64,000 nt of DNA. Origin: Leptospiraceae bacterium (GTDB lineage Bacteria > Spirochaetota > Leptospiria > Leptospirales > Leptospiraceae). Positions within the stretch are counted from its first letter, which is position 1. Every line of letters begins with the position of its first letter. The translations under genes were made by a program, and so were the position numbers. Below the pieces are notes generated by a model. The model saw only the letters and a program-made list of their open reading frames with translations. It did no database searches and had not been told where the DNA came from. Of this stretch, positions 51,913-61,787 are shown one piece after another. The stretch covers positions 1,116,001-1,180,000 of the forward strand of contig JACKPC010000001.1 in assembly GCA_024233835.1 (NCBI GenBank). Reading direction: 5' to 3'.

Positions 51913-54540
51913 ATGGCACTCAAGTTAGATATGAATAAACGGTTTGAAAGGATTCTTGCCATCAGTCGCTCGGTTCCTTCCGGGAAGCAAATAGCAAGGC
52001 AGTTAACGTATATCGTAGATAGTGCTATTGCCAATATTTATAAAGAAGACGAAATTAAATATGAAACCCAGTCGAAACTCAGCATCGTAGCCCTTGGTGG
52101 TTACGGAAGAATGGAACTCTGCCCCGGTTCGGACATCGATCTTTTATATCTGCACGATGAGCTCGATGATGAGGTTCTTTCTGCGATTATTTCTCACATT
52201 AACACCTACTTGTATGATTCAGGAAAGCAGGTAGGTCATGCCTGTAGGACTATAGAAGAAAGTATTAGCTATACTAATTACATGGAGAGTTTTTTTGCTG
52301 TTTTAGATTCTCGCTATATTGCTGGTTCGGAAAGTCTTTTTCAAAAATACTGTGAAGAGTTTTTATATAAGTTACCGAAAGATTATGTAGAAAAATTTAG
52401 TAAACTAAAAGTTGAATATTTAGAAAGGCAGTTACAACTCCCGGCTCCTTATCTGGTATCAGAACCCAATCTAAAAACCTCACCTTTTACCATGAGGGAT
52501 ATACAAACATTTTACTGGCTTGAAAAGCTTCAGTCTCTCATCCCCCCGTTTCGCTTGCCAGGTGTTCGACATGGCTTCAGGCCGGCTGAAATTCGGATAA
52601 TAGAAAATGCCTATGACTACCTACTAAAACTTCGGATAAGTCTGCATAGCCTGAGTCATTCCAAGCAGGATAGGTTGGATTTGACTTTTCAACCGGAGCT
52701 TGCTGAGTTTATGGGCTATGGTCCTAAAAATGACATTTCTTCTGTAGATAGGCTTATGAATCATCTTTACAGCCATCAAAAACATGCTTATTTTTTTATA
52801 GCCTCTTATCTTGATTTTGCCAGGATACAAAAGAAGAAAGAACGCATTCCTTTTGAATTAGAAGGTTTGAAACTAATCCGAATCGGGAATGGATTGTATC
52901 CACCTCTCATTGGAAACTTCAGTCAACATCCGGAAAATATAAACAAGGATATCCTTAAAATTTTCTCTATAAGTCAAGATCAGGACTTAGAAATCTCTCC
53001 CCTGTTATTAGAAGAACTACGTTCTGCTTCCCGTTTTTTAGATGAAGATTTTAAGAATTCAAGAGAAGCTATCGAAATCTTTTTGAATATTTTAAAACGC
53101 AAGAGGAAAATAGGAAAAATCCTGAGTCTTATGCACCACTGTAATATATTAGGGAAGTTCATTCCTGAATTTGGTGCCTGTAAGTATTTTTCTTTATTTA
53201 GCTATCACCATGAGTATCCAGTAGATGAGCACACGCTATATATCTTGCGAGAACTGGATAAACTCTGTGAAGGACAATTTGAAGATCCGGAAGTTCAGGA
53301 AATTTTTAATTCGAGTTCCGACATAGAAATATTAGTTCTTTCTATTTTATTACATGATGCCGGAAAAGTAAAAGAAGGGGATCATTGTTTATATGGAAAA
53401 GAACTGGCCGAATCGGTAGGACAGAGGTTTCACTTGCCGGAAGAGCAACTGGATTTGTTTAAATACCTTGTAGAAGCACATATTGATATGTCTGAACTTT
53501 CTACTAAAAGAGATATTAGCGATCCGGTTCTGATTCAGGATTTTGCTTCTGCCGTAAGAACTGTAGATCGATTGAAATTATTATATGTATTCACTATAAT
53601 CGATACACGTTCCGTCGGACCCGGGATTCTCACCAATTGGAAAAAAGATATTTTATACAACTTATATAAGAAAACTTTAAATTTTTTACAGGATCGCTTA
53701 GACAGTCAGCATAATGTTACCGAACAAAACTTACATTCCTTAAAACAGTATTTTATACATAAGCAGCATATACCCGAAAAATTTATGGATGGTATATTAG
53801 AATATATTAATTCTGTAGTTCCCCAAACCTATATACGCTACTATACGCCTATTCGAATTTTTAACCACTTTATCCATTACCAGGAGTTTATCAAAAAGAA
53901 ACTAAGTTTCCCGGTTGTGGAAATTGAAACGGAGCCTGCCTACATCACCCTTGTTATATATTGTGAGGATTACTCACTTCTTAGTTCGGATATAACCGGT
54001 ACAGTTTCTTCAGAAGGTTTAAGTGTTGTGGGTATGCGATCCTTTCGAACAAAAGACAAATTTAGTATTCAGCATATACAACTTACAGATAAATTTGGAA
54101 GCGGAGAAGTTCATAAGGAAAAGCTGGAACGCTTGAAGCGAAACCTTACTTTAGTTTTAAGCGGACAACTAGCGGTTGAATCTCTACTTTCATCACCCAC
54201 TGAATTTTTATTCTTTAATCAAATCCCTATGGGTATGATTGAAGAGAAGGTGGAGTTTGATAATAAATCTTTACCGGAATATACTGTTTTGGAGATATGT
54301 TTTCCGGATGCATTGGGCCTTCTGCACAGGCTTTTAAAAGCCATACTTTCCTGCGGAGTAATCGTAGACTTTGTACGGGTGGCCACAAGTGCGGACTATG
54401 CCTATGACTCTTTTTACCTGAAAACAGCCGAAGGACGGAAAATAAATGACGAGAATCTTTTGAAAAAAATAGAGGCTGAAATTATTCAGGCGGTGAAAAA
54501 GCCCGTAGAAAAACAGGTAACCGCTGCAATTTTGTTTTAG
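51913..54540 (+). CDS. glnD: GlnD-like uridylyltransferase/uridylyl-removing enzyme
   Basis: The 875-residue protein has the GlnD order: a nucleotidyltransferase domain with ALGGYGRMELCPGSDIDLLY (GSDID about 75-79), a helical domain, an HD domain with LLHDAGKVKEGDHCLYGKEL (about 480), and two C-terminal ACT domains (about 670-760 and 790-860; LVIYCEDYSLLSSDITGTVS, LEICFPDALGLLHRLLKAIL). In nitrogen control it uridylylates and deuridylylates PII in response to glutamine. No PII gene is in the window, so target is inferred from family. Confidence 0.9.
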   Translation: MALKLDMNKRFERILAISRSVPSGKQIARQLTYIVDSAIANIYKEDEIKYETQSKLSIVALGGYGRMELCPGSDIDLLYLHDELDDEVLSAIISHINTYLYDSGKQVGHACRTIEESISYTNYMESFFAVLDSRYIAGSESLFQKYCEEFLYKLPKDYVEKFSKLKVEYLERQLQLPAPYLVSEPNLKTSPFTMRDIQTFYWLEKLQSLIPPFRLPGVRHGFRPAEIRIIENAYDYLLKLRISLHSLSHSKQDRLDLTFQPELAEFMGYGPKNDISSVDRLMNHLYSHQKHAYFFIASYLDFARIQKKKERIPFELEGLKLIRIGNGLYPPLIGNFSQHPENINKDILKIFSISQDQDLEISPLLLEELRSASRFLDEDFKNSREAIEIFLNILKRKRKIGKILSLMHHCNILGKFIPEFGACKYFSLFSYHHEYPVDEHTLYILRELDKLCEGQFEDPEVQEIFNSSSDIEILVLSILLHDAGKVKEGDHCLYGKELAESVGQRFHLPEEQLDLFKYLVEAHIDMSELSTKRDISDPVLIQDFASAVRTVDRLKLLYVFTIIDTRSVGPGILTNWKKDILYNLYKKTLNFLQDRLDSQHNVTEQNLHSLKQYFIHKQHIPEKFMDGILEYINSVVPQTYIRYYTPIRIFNHFIHYQEFIKKKLSFPVVEIETEPAYITLVIYCEDYSLLSSDITGTVSSEGLSVVGMRSFRTKDKFSIQHIQLTDKFGSGEVHKEKLERLKRNLTLVLSGQLAVESLLSSPTEFLFFNQIPMGMIEEKVEFDNKSLPEYTVLEICFPDALGLLHRLLKAILSCGVIVDFVRVATSADYAYDSFYLKTAEGRKINDENLLKKIEAEIIQAVKKPVEKQVTAAILF

Positions 54541-54550
54541 AGAGGTTTAT

Positions 54551-56185
54551 ATGGCCTGGTGGCAGTACGGAGTTATTTACCAGATATATCCGAGGAGTTT
54601 CAAAGATTCTAAAGGGGATGGAATCGGCGATCTCATGGGAATCATTGAAAAATTAGACTATTTAAATGGTAGAGAGGACTCTCTGGGAATCGATGCTATC
54701 TGGCTTTCTCCGGTCAATAATTCTCCCATGGTCGATTTCGGATATGACGTCTCAGACTATTACGGCATAGACCCCGTCTACGGAGATATGCAAACCTTTG
54801 AACTTCTGATTAAAGAAGCGGCAAAACGAAATATTAAAATAATTATGGACCTGGTGGTGAACCATAGTTCGGATAAGCACCCCTGGTTTATTGAGTCTCG
54901 CTCTTCCAAAGACAAGCCGAAAAGTGATTGGTACATCTGGAAAGACCCGGTAAATGGAAAAGAGCCCAATGGCTGGCTTTCTGCTTTTGGAGGAAAAGCC
55001 TGGACTTTTGATGAAAACCGCGGACAGTATTACCTGCATTCTTTTGCCCCGGAACAACCCGACCTGAACTGGAGAAACCCGGAACTAAAAAAAGCTGTAT
55101 TTGATGTGGTGCGCTTCTGGTTGGATAAGGGAGTAGCCGGATTCCGACTGGACGTAGTTAATTGTTTTGTTAAAGATTCAGAGTTTCGAGATAATCCCAA
55201 AAGAAGGATGAAACTCAGCCTGAGAGGGATGCGTGCCTACGACCGGCAGGTTCATGTCTATGACAGAGATAGACCCGAAACCCATGAAATATTGAAAGAG
55301 CTTCGAAAGATCCTCGATTCTTACCCGGGTGAGAGGATGATGGTAGGAGAGGTTATGCAGGAACCGCCGGGAGTTGCTTCTTTACCTGCGAGTTACTACG
55401 GGAATAACGACGAGTTAAACTTGAGTTTTAACTTCTCTGTGTTTTTTGTAAAATGGAAGCTGGAATCATTTAGACAAATCATTGCAGACTGGGAAGCCGA
55501 GCTCGGAGAAAATCGCTGGCCCTGCAATGTTTTTAGTAACCATGATTTTGTTCGGCATATTACCCGTTTTGGAAGTAAACGAAACCGACTGCCGAGAGCA
55601 AGACTTCTTGCTCTTCTGCTTTTAAGCCTTCGGGGAACCCCTTTTTTGTATTATGGAGAGGAATTGGGAATGCTGAGTGAGAATGTTCCGAGAAAACTGA
55701 TTCACGATCCTCCCGGCAAGAAATATTGGCCTTTCTACAAAGGCAGAGATAATGCCAGACTTCCGATGTGCTGGGATGATAGTAAGTATGCAGGTTTTTC
55801 TATTACCGAACCCTGGCTTCCTTTAAATCAGGATTTTAAAACGGTAAATGTTTATGAGCAGCAGAAAGATCCTCAGAGCTTATTTCATACCTATCAGAAA
55901 TTAATTCGTTTAAGAAAAGAGAAGGAAGTTCTCCGAAGTGGGAAGATCCAAATACTTGAAAAAAATCATAAAAGCATTTTAAGTTTTTTAAGATACACAG
56001 AGAAGGAAAGCTTTTTAGTTCTCATAAACTTTTCTAAGAAAAAACAGTCCTATCCTATAAAAAAGGCTACTTCCGCTCAGAAAGCGGCTATCCTATTTTC
56101 AAGTCACAGAAAAGAAGGAGTAGTCCTTGTGGGAGAAGAACTGGAATTAGATGGATATGAGGGTGGAATATTCGCCCTTTCTTGA
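54551..56185 (+). CDS. GH13 alpha-glucosidase (oligo-1,6-glucosidase type)
   Basis: The 544-residue enzyme contains GH13 motifs in order: VIYQIYPRSFKDSKGDGIGD, MDLVVNHSSDKHPWF (region I), GVAGFRLDVVNCF with nucleophile Asp (about 200), MVGEVMQEP with acid/base Glu, and VFSNHDFVRH. WYIWKDP and the short loop pattern are typical of alpha-glucosidase/trehalose-6-phosphate hydrolase subfamilies; no signal peptide is present, so it acts in the cytoplasm. Exact substrate cannot be chosen. It is 10 bases after glnD and overlaps the MarR frame upstream region. Confidence 0.92.
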   Translation: MAWWQYGVIYQIYPRSFKDSKGDGIGDLMGIIEKLDYLNGREDSLGIDAIWLSPVNNSPMVDFGYDVSDYYGIDPVYGDMQTFELLIKEAAKRNIKIIMDLVVNHSSDKHPWFIESRSSKDKPKSDWYIWKDPVNGKEPNGWLSAFGGKAWTFDENRGQYYLHSFAPEQPDLNWRNPELKKAVFDVVRFWLDKGVAGFRLDVVNCFVKDSEFRDNPKRRMKLSLRGMRAYDRQVHVYDRDRPETHEILKELRKILDSYPGERMMVGEVMQEPPGVASLPASYYGNNDELNLSFNFSVFFVKWKLESFRQIIADWEAELGENRWPCNVFSNHDFVRHITRFGSKRNRLPRARLLALLLLSLRGTPFLYYGEELGMLSENVPRKLIHDPPGKKYWPFYKGRDNARLPMCWDDSKYAGFSITEPWLPLNQDFKTVNVYEQQKDPQSLFHTYQKLIRLRKEKEVLRSGKIQILEKNHKSILSFLRYTEKESFLVLINFSKKKQSYPIKKATSAQKAAILFSSHRKEGVVLVGEELELDGYEGGIFALS

Positions 56186-56190
56186 GAACA

Positions 56191-56670
56191 ATGAATGAAG
56201 ATTTGGATAATAATAATTGCTTTTATTTCAGTTTGAGTATAGCCTTTCGTTCGGTGAACAGGGTTATGGAACATACTCTCAAAAAAGTTGGCTTAACTCC
56301 CGTACAGTTTTTAGCCCTGAAAGGTTTGTATGATAGGGACGGTATGACTATAAAAGAGCTTTCCGAGATGCTCGTGCAGGATTCTACATCTATAACGAGA
56401 CTTGTAGATAGATTAGAAAAAGCCGGTCTTGTGATACGAAAGACAGATTCCAATGACAAACGTTCTATTAACGTCTTTCTCTCAGAAAAAGCAAAGTCTT
56501 ATGCACCCAAAGCAAAGAAGATATGGAGAAGGGTAAATCGACTTCTGGAAAGGAATTTTCAGGAACAGGATTTGATAGGCTTTTTTAATGTTATGGAAAA
56601 AATGAGAGGCTTATCCTACCTCAAAGAAAATGCAAACAAAAAAATAGGAGAGTTTGATGGAAGAAATTGA
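56191..56670 (+). CDS. MarR-family transcriptional regulator
   Basis: The 159-residue protein has the MarR winged helix: LTPVQFLALKGLYDRDGMTI, KELSEMLVQDSTSITRLVDR and LEKAGLVIRKTDSNDKRSIN. The wing motif DSNDKRS is typical. The TTG at 56182 overlapping the glucosidase stop is an alternative start. Its position after the glucosidase and before queD suggests a local regulator, but no operator was identified. Confidence 0.9.
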   Translation: MNEDLDNNNCFYFSLSIAFRSVNRVMEHTLKKVGLTPVQFLALKGLYDRDGMTIKELSEMLVQDSTSITRLVDRLEKAGLVIRKTDSNDKRSINVFLSEKAKSYAPKAKKIWRRVNRLLERNFQEQDLIGFFNVMEKMRGLSYLKENANKKIGEFDGRN

Positions 56671-57037
56671 ACTAATTCGAGTCTTTCGCTTTGATGCGGC
56701 TCATTTACTGCCTAAGGTACCGGACGGGCATAAATGTAAGCGCTTACACGGACATACTTTTAAATTCAAGGTTCATCTGAAAGGAAGCATAGACCCGGAT
56801 AGCGGTTGGCTTATGGACTTTGGTGATATAAAAGAAGTAGTAAAACCCCTGATTGATAATTACCTGGACCACTATTATCTGAATGAAATAGAAGGATTGG
56901 AAAATCCAACCAGTGAAAATCTGGCTGTCTGGATTTGGAATAAACTAAAACCCTCTCTTCCTCTTCTCTACAGGATTACGGTTTATGAGACCTGTAATTC
57001 CGCCTGCATTTATATGGGAAAAAGGGAGATCAAGTAA
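56657..57037 (+). CDS. queD: 6-carboxy-5,6,7,8-tetrahydropterin synthase QueD
   Basis: The 126-residue protein has the PTPS/QueD zinc and catalytic residues: RFDAAHLLPK, GHKCKRLHGHTFKFKVHL (catalytic Cys and HxH), DNYLDHYYLNEI and PTSENLAVWIW, with YETCNSACIY near the end. It makes the pterin precursor of queuosine from dihydroneopterin triphosphate. The start ATG follows AGGAGAG and overlaps the MarR end by 14 bases; queC follows after 3 bases. Confidence 0.94.
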   Translation: MEEIELIRVFRFDAAHLLPKVPDGHKCKRLHGHTFKFKVHLKGSIDPDSGWLMDFGDIKEVVKPLIDNYLDHYYLNEIEGLENPTSENLAVWIWNKLKPSLPLLYRITVYETCNSACIYMGKREIK

Positions 57038-57040
57038 GAT

Positions 57041-57700
57041 ATGGCAAGGGCTTTAGTTCTCTTTTCCGGTGGACTCGATTCTACTACCTGCCTGTATAAG
57101 GCTCTGAGCGAAAATGAATACGTAGAAGCTGTATCCTTTGATTATTCTCAAAAGCATAAAATTGAATTAAAGAAAGCTAAGAAAATTTGTAGCAAGTTAA
57201 ATATTCATCAAACTATTGTAAAAATTCAAACCGGTATTTTTCTTGCATCCTCCCTTACCGATGCGAATATTCGGGTTCCCAAAAAAAGAAAAAACATGGA
57301 GGAAGGAATTCCAAATACCTATGTGCCGGGTAGGAATATATTATTTTTATCTTATGCAGTTTCCATGGCAGAAGGGAAAGGTCTCGATACAATTTATATA
57401 GGAGTGAATTCCCTCGATTATTCGGGCTATCCCGATTGCAGGCCGCAGTTTATCCGGGCTTTTCAAAAAGCGATTCAGCTCGGAACTAAAACCGGTGTAG
57501 AATCAAGCGGAATTCAGATAAAAACTCCTCTTCTCAAACTCTCCAAGAAAGATATAGTGCTACTCGGGAAACGTTTCGGAGTTCCCTTTGGACTAACTCA
57601 TTCCTGTTATAGTCCTATAGCGGATAAGCCCTGCGGAGTCTGTGATTCCTGCATTCTCAGGAAGAAAGGTTTTGAAGAAGCCGGAGTAGAAGACAGGTAA
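57041..57700 (+). CDS. queC: 7-cyano-7-deazaguanine synthase QueC
   Basis: The 219-residue enzyme has the PP-loop LFSGGLDSTTCLYKAL, FDYSQKHKIELKKAKKI, YVPGRNILFLSYAVSMAE and the C-terminal zinc set LTHSCYSPIADKPCGVCDSC (four Cys). It converts 7-carboxy-7-deazaguanine to preQ0. With queD it forms a queuosine operon; queE is not in the window. Confidence 0.95.
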   Translation: MARALVLFSGGLDSTTCLYKALSENEYVEAVSFDYSQKHKIELKKAKKICSKLNIHQTIVKIQTGIFLASSLTDANIRVPKKRKNMEEGIPNTYVPGRNILFLSYAVSMAEGKGLDTIYIGVNSLDYSGYPDCRPQFIRAFQKAIQLGTKTGVESSGIQIKTPLLKLSKKDIVLLGKRFGVPFGLTHSCYSPIADKPCGVCDSCILRKKGFEEAGVEDR

Positions 57701-57736
57701 GCCTCTTTTCTTTGCGAAGCTTTTACCTGCGAATTC

Positions 57737-59152
57737 TTAAATAATATCAAAAACAACCAGGGTCATATCATCGTCGTATTTTCCTCCGGAAAATGTAAGG
57801 ATTTGAGAACTGACCTCATCACAGAATTTTTCTACAGAGAGGTCCTTATAAGAATCAAAGATTTGAAAAAGTCTCTTTTCACCTAAAATTTCTCTATCGC
57901 TTTTTGAACGGGCTTCTAAAAAACCATCTGTATAAAAAATGATTCTGTCACCTTCGAATATATCCATACTCTTATTCTCCAGTTTTATTTCCGGAAAAAC
58001 ACCGATTACCCTGCCTTTTGTATTTACAGAAAAAGAAGATTTATCTTTCTTTCTAATGACATAAGCCGGGAAATGACCTGCACTACTGTAGTGCATAACC
58101 CCTCTGGGACAAAAGCAGTCTTCCGATAAAAGCTTTGGTTCATGTAAATTCTGAGTATAGATATCAAATATAGCTAAAAAAGCTGTGAGAAAATTTCCAA
58201 TACTTAAGGGTAAAAGTCCTGTATTCATTTTCTTTAATATACCCGCCGGATGTTCCTGTGAAGAAAAACTATTCTGCCAGATTATTTTTGTCATGGATGC
58301 AATAAAAGCAGATGGTATTCCGTGACCTGATACATCTGCAATGATGAATCCTATCCTCTGTACAAAATCATGCTCGTATTGCAAATTAATCACATCGTAA
58401 AAGTCGCCTCCCACGCTTTCTACCGGGATATAGCGAAATCCGATATTCAGAAGATTAGCCAGATTTTTTGGTTGAGGAAGTAGATTTAATTGTATTTTTC
58501 TTGCTTTCTTCAAAGCTTCTTCTATATACTTATGCCTTTGTGCTAATTCTTGTTTTAATAGTTTTTCTTTTTCTAAGCTTTCTGTGAGTCGTTCGATAAC
58601 TAATTCATTAATAAGATTCGTTACCCTTGCTGATTGGGTTTCGAGAAGATAGTAACTGGTATTTAAAAACTCAGACTCTATCTCAAATTCTTCTTTAACT
58701 GACTCTTTCAATTTCTGCAATAAGGCCATTTCCTGAAGGTTAAATCTATTAATAAATCCCTCGTTTTGCTGAATTCGATCTAAAATAATAGAATAAATTT
58801 TCCTTGCATCTTCTATAGAAAAGAAAGCTTCTTCTTTAATGGCATTGAAACGAAAGAAATACGATAGGATTAAGTTTTTCGCACTAACATTTTCAAAACC
58901 GATGCCTCCTATACTTTCTAAATACAGGTCTTTTAAGAAGGAAGGTCCGTCTTCAATAGGTCCTGTAATTTCTAATATTCTATTCAGTAGGTTTTCTAAA
59001 AAGTCTTTGTAGGTATTCCCTTCTGACATGCGCGAAGCAAGCACTGTTTGGTTTTTATTCAATTCTTCTTTTAGAACCAGTGCAAGCTTTCTTAATAAAA
59101 ATTTGTAGAGTCTTGTGCGAATTTCCTGCTTTATTTCTTTTTTAAACGGCAA
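57737..59152 (-). CDS. Cytoplasmic SpoIIE/PP2C phosphatase
   Basis: The 471-residue protein lacks membrane segments. A helical N-terminal region (1-200) leads through a coiled coil to a SpoIIE domain: VGGDFYDVINL, IGFIIADVSGHGIPSAFIAS, YSSAGHFPAYV and FYTDGFLEARS, with the metal-binding Asp residues present. It likely dephosphorylates STAS partners. It starts 2 bases after the upstream membrane phosphatase gene. Confidence 0.88.
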   Translation of the reverse strand: MPFKKEIKQEIRTRLYKFLLRKLALVLKEELNKNQTVLASRMSEGNTYKDFLENLLNRILEITGPIEDGPSFLKDLYLESIGGIGFENVSAKNLILSYFFRFNAIKEEAFFSIEDARKIYSIILDRIQQNEGFINRFNLQEMALLQKLKESVKEEFEIESEFLNTSYYLLETQSARVTNLINELVIERLTESLEKEKLLKQELAQRHKYIEEALKKARKIQLNLLPQPKNLANLLNIGFRYIPVESVGGDFYDVINLQYEHDFVQRIGFIIADVSGHGIPSAFIASMTKIIWQNSFSSQEHPAGILKKMNTGLLPLSIGNFLTAFLAIFDIYTQNLHEPKLLSEDCFCPRGVMHYSSAGHFPAYVIRKKDKSSFSVNTKGRVIGVFPEIKLENKSMDIFEGDRIIFYTDGFLEARSKSDREILGEKRLFQIFDSYKDLSVEKFCDEVSSQILTFSGGKYDDDMTLVVFDII

Positions 59153-59154
59153 GT

Positions 59155-61176
59155 TTATCTTCCTTCTTCAATTCCTTTATACTCCAGAATGATGAGGCTT
59201 GAGTCATCAATAATTTTTGTTGTTCCCATAAATTCCCTCCATTCCTTTAGTATATAGTCTCTTGTTTCATAGACTGTTTTATCTTTTACCTGTAAATATG
59301 CATGGATTAAATTTTCTTCTCCCCATCTGTCTTCAGTAGAGTTACAGGCATCAATAATACCATCGGTATATAAAAGAATTCGATCACCTGCGTAAAGTTG
59401 CATTTCTTTTTCTCGGAAAAAATCTCCTTCTTTTTGCAGGATACCCAGAAACAGCCCTTCCGTCCTGAGTTCTTCAAAAGTATCCGTTCTTTTTTTAAAA
59501 ATAATCGGAGGCCTGTGTCCTGCTGAACTGTAAAACATTCTACCATCCGGATGAATCACCAATAAAAATGCAGTTAAGTAGTTCTGGGTTGTAATAATCC
59601 CGGCAATATTTGCATCCACTTCTCGAAAAACTTCTACAGGCGAACTTGTCTTAGATAAGGAGTTCATAAAACTAATTTTTGCCATTGTGGTTAAAAGGGC
59701 CGCCGGGATTCCATGACCCGATACATCAGCAATTAAAATTCCATAGGCTCCGTTGCTTAGAGGAAACACGTCATAGTAGTCTCCTCCCACCTGTGTATAA
59801 AACTGATAGTAAGCAGCCAGTTCAATGCCGGGAAGAATAATTTCTGTAGCGGGCATGATACATTTTTGTACATCAGAAGCCAATTCTAATTCAGATTCAA
59901 TGCTGGCATTTTTTTTCTGTAACTCTTTCAGTACTCCTGTCAATTCCATAGTTCTTTCAATTACCTTTTCTTCCAATCTGGCATTAAGAAAAGCCAACTC
60001 ATTTTTCATAGTGTTAATTCTATCAGCAAGAGCAATAGAAAGTAGTACCATTTCAATAGTGCTGCCAATTTGCAGACTGTAAGTTGTAAGGAAATTGGGA
60101 GGTAATATGCCGAAATTCCTGAGAGTAAGGATTATTCCTCCCAGGAAAAATGTAATCCAGGTTAAAAGAAAAAAGAGAGCCGTCCGGTTCCCCTGTAAAA
60201 CTCTTTTGGATGTAAGGCTTACGGAAGATAGCATATATAGAATTCCGAGAGCATTTAAAGGTTGGATAAAGAAAGAATACTCTAAAAAAGCAATAGCGAG
60301 TGTAAAAAGAACCAGCAAAGATAAAAGAAGATTTACAAGCGCATTATCGAGCTTATCTTTAGAGTTTATATTCAAAACATTTTTAAATAATAATAAAAGG
60401 CAGAACTGTAAGAACATCTGAGAAATCGGCAGAAATAATTTGTTCCATATTGGGTAATCCGGCCAGTATTGAAAAATAATTCCGTTAATCGAAAGCTGGT
60501 AGAGCCCGAGGGCAATTACATAAAAAAGATATATCAGGTAGTTTTTATCCCTGAGAGAAAGGTAGATGAAAAGATTATAGAAAAACATCACGAGGACAAT
60601 GCCGTAATAGATTCCCAGGATAAATTCTTCTTTTCTATCTTTTTGATGAAATTCTACAGTATCATGAATCAGAATTGGAAAAATTAAAGTTTCATCTGAA
60701 CGAACCTTTATATAAACGTTAAACTCTTCTGTAGAAAATGGAATTTCAAATACAAAGTTTTTGTGTTTTACAATTCGTTCATTATAAGGAATTAAACGAC
60801 CGCTGCGGTAAGCAAGAATTTGTTGTTTTCCTATAATGTATAAGTCCAAATAGTCGATGTGGGGCCAGGGAATTTCTAAATTCACCGGGTCGGAACGTCC
60901 CACGTATTTCATTTTCAGCTTGAACCAGTAGGTGTTGGTGGTAAATCCAAAGTTGATAGTATGTTTTGTGTTTTGAATGAAGCGTGATTCGACTTCGGGT
61001 TCAGTCAGGTTTTCGAGTTCGATTTCCCCTTTCGTATCTATCAGATAAGCAGAATAGGAAGTTACATTGTAAAAATCTTTATCCGGGACAAGTTCAATTA
61101 TATCCTGGGCATAGGAAGATATACTTAAAAAGAAGAAAACAATCGTAAAGAAAAGGGAATTCTTCTTTTGTCTCAT
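59155..61176 (-). CDS. 7TM sensor with SpoIIE/PP2C phosphatase domain
   Basis: The 673-residue protein has a signal peptide (FFTIVFFFLSISSYAQ), a periplasmic 7TMR-DISMED2-like domain (about 25-180; YWFKLKMKY, VNLEIPWPHIDYLDLYII), seven membrane helices (about 190-395; 7TMR-DISM 7TM), a coiled coil (398-435) and a SpoIIE domain with VGGDYYDVFPL, GILIADVSGHGIPAALLTT, YSSAGHRPPII and LLYTDGIIDACNS. Catalytic Asp residues are intact. It is the third such phosphatase in the window and forms an operon with the second, so both may act on the same or paired STAS proteins. Confidence 0.9.
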   Translation of the reverse strand: MRQKKNSLFFTIVFFFLSISSYAQDIIELVPDKDFYNVTSYSAYLIDTKGEIELENLTEPEVESRFIQNTKHTINFGFTTNTYWFKLKMKYVGRSDPVNLEIPWPHIDYLDLYIIGKQQILAYRSGRLIPYNERIVKHKNFVFEIPFSTEEFNVYIKVRSDETLIFPILIHDTVEFHQKDRKEEFILGIYYGIVLVMFFYNLFIYLSLRDKNYLIYLFYVIALGLYQLSINGIIFQYWPDYPIWNKLFLPISQMFLQFCLLLLFKNVLNINSKDKLDNALVNLLLSLLVLFTLAIAFLEYSFFIQPLNALGILYMLSSVSLTSKRVLQGNRTALFFLLTWITFFLGGIILTLRNFGILPPNFLTTYSLQIGSTIEMVLLSIALADRINTMKNELAFLNARLEEKVIERTMELTGVLKELQKKNASIESELELASDVQKCIMPATEIILPGIELAAYYQFYTQVGGDYYDVFPLSNGAYGILIADVSGHGIPAALLTTMAKISFMNSLSKTSSPVEVFREVDANIAGIITTQNYLTAFLLVIHPDGRMFYSSAGHRPPIIFKKRTDTFEELRTEGLFLGILQKEGDFFREKEMQLYAGDRILLYTDGIIDACNSTEDRWGEENLIHAYLQVKDKTVYETRDYILKEWREFMGTTKIIDDSSLIILEYKGIEEGR

Positions 61177-61764
61177 TTAAAAAATTCCGGGAATAAACCT
61201 TTTCTTTGATGAAAAATGGGTAGCATAAGCCGGGTTTCGGAAAAGAGCTTTCTCTTCGGTGCGAATCCTGTAAAAAAGAATAATAAAATTAGCAATAGAA
61301 AAAATGATAAAAGAATAAAACGCGGAATGAAACAAAGAAAGCCCTATAATTTCTAAAATTACGACAAGATAATTCGGATGACGTATATAGGAATAAATTC
61401 CTTCTGTTACTATACTATCGGTTTTTTCAGGATTCACAATTACCCGCACATTCCAATTCTCCCTCATGATATACAAAACATGGAATCTCAAAATAAAAGC
61501 AAGGCATAAAATTCCGGTACTCAGAGCAAGTAAAATTATAGAAAGTTCTCTTTGGAAATAAAAGACTTCTAAAGGGACTGCGATTAAAAACGAGCTGTGG
61601 AGTAAAAAGAAAAAGGGAAAGTAGAATTCTTTTTCTTCTGTTAATACTTCATTTTCCTGTCTTTTACGAAGATTTCTCCTTGCCAGAACAAGTTCTGAAA
61701 GCCTCATAATGGCGGTAATACAAAAAAGAAGTAAAAGGATTTTATATGAAGTTGACATATTCAA
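61177..61764 (-). CDS. Isoprenylcysteine carboxyl methyltransferase-like membrane protein
   Basis: The 195-residue protein has about five membrane helices and the ICMT-family C-terminal motif: VTEGIYSYIRHPNYLVVILE (cofactor-binding RHPNY) and IRTEEKALF. Bacterial relatives methylate alkylresorcinols or other lipids; substrate unknown. It directly abuts the 7TM phosphatase gene and follows the lipoprotein gene by 23 bases. Confidence 0.85.
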   Translation of the reverse strand: MNMSTSYKILLLLFCITAIMRLSELVLARRNLRKRQENEVLTEEKEFYFPFFFLLHSSFLIAVPLEVFYFQRELSIILLALSTGILCLAFILRFHVLYIMRENWNVRVIVNPEKTDSIVTEGIYSYIRHPNYLVVILEIIGLSLFHSAFYSFIIFSIANFIILFYRIRTEEKALFRNPAYATHFSSKKRFIPGIF

Positions 61765-61787
61765 AGATTCCTATATTCGGATAACCA

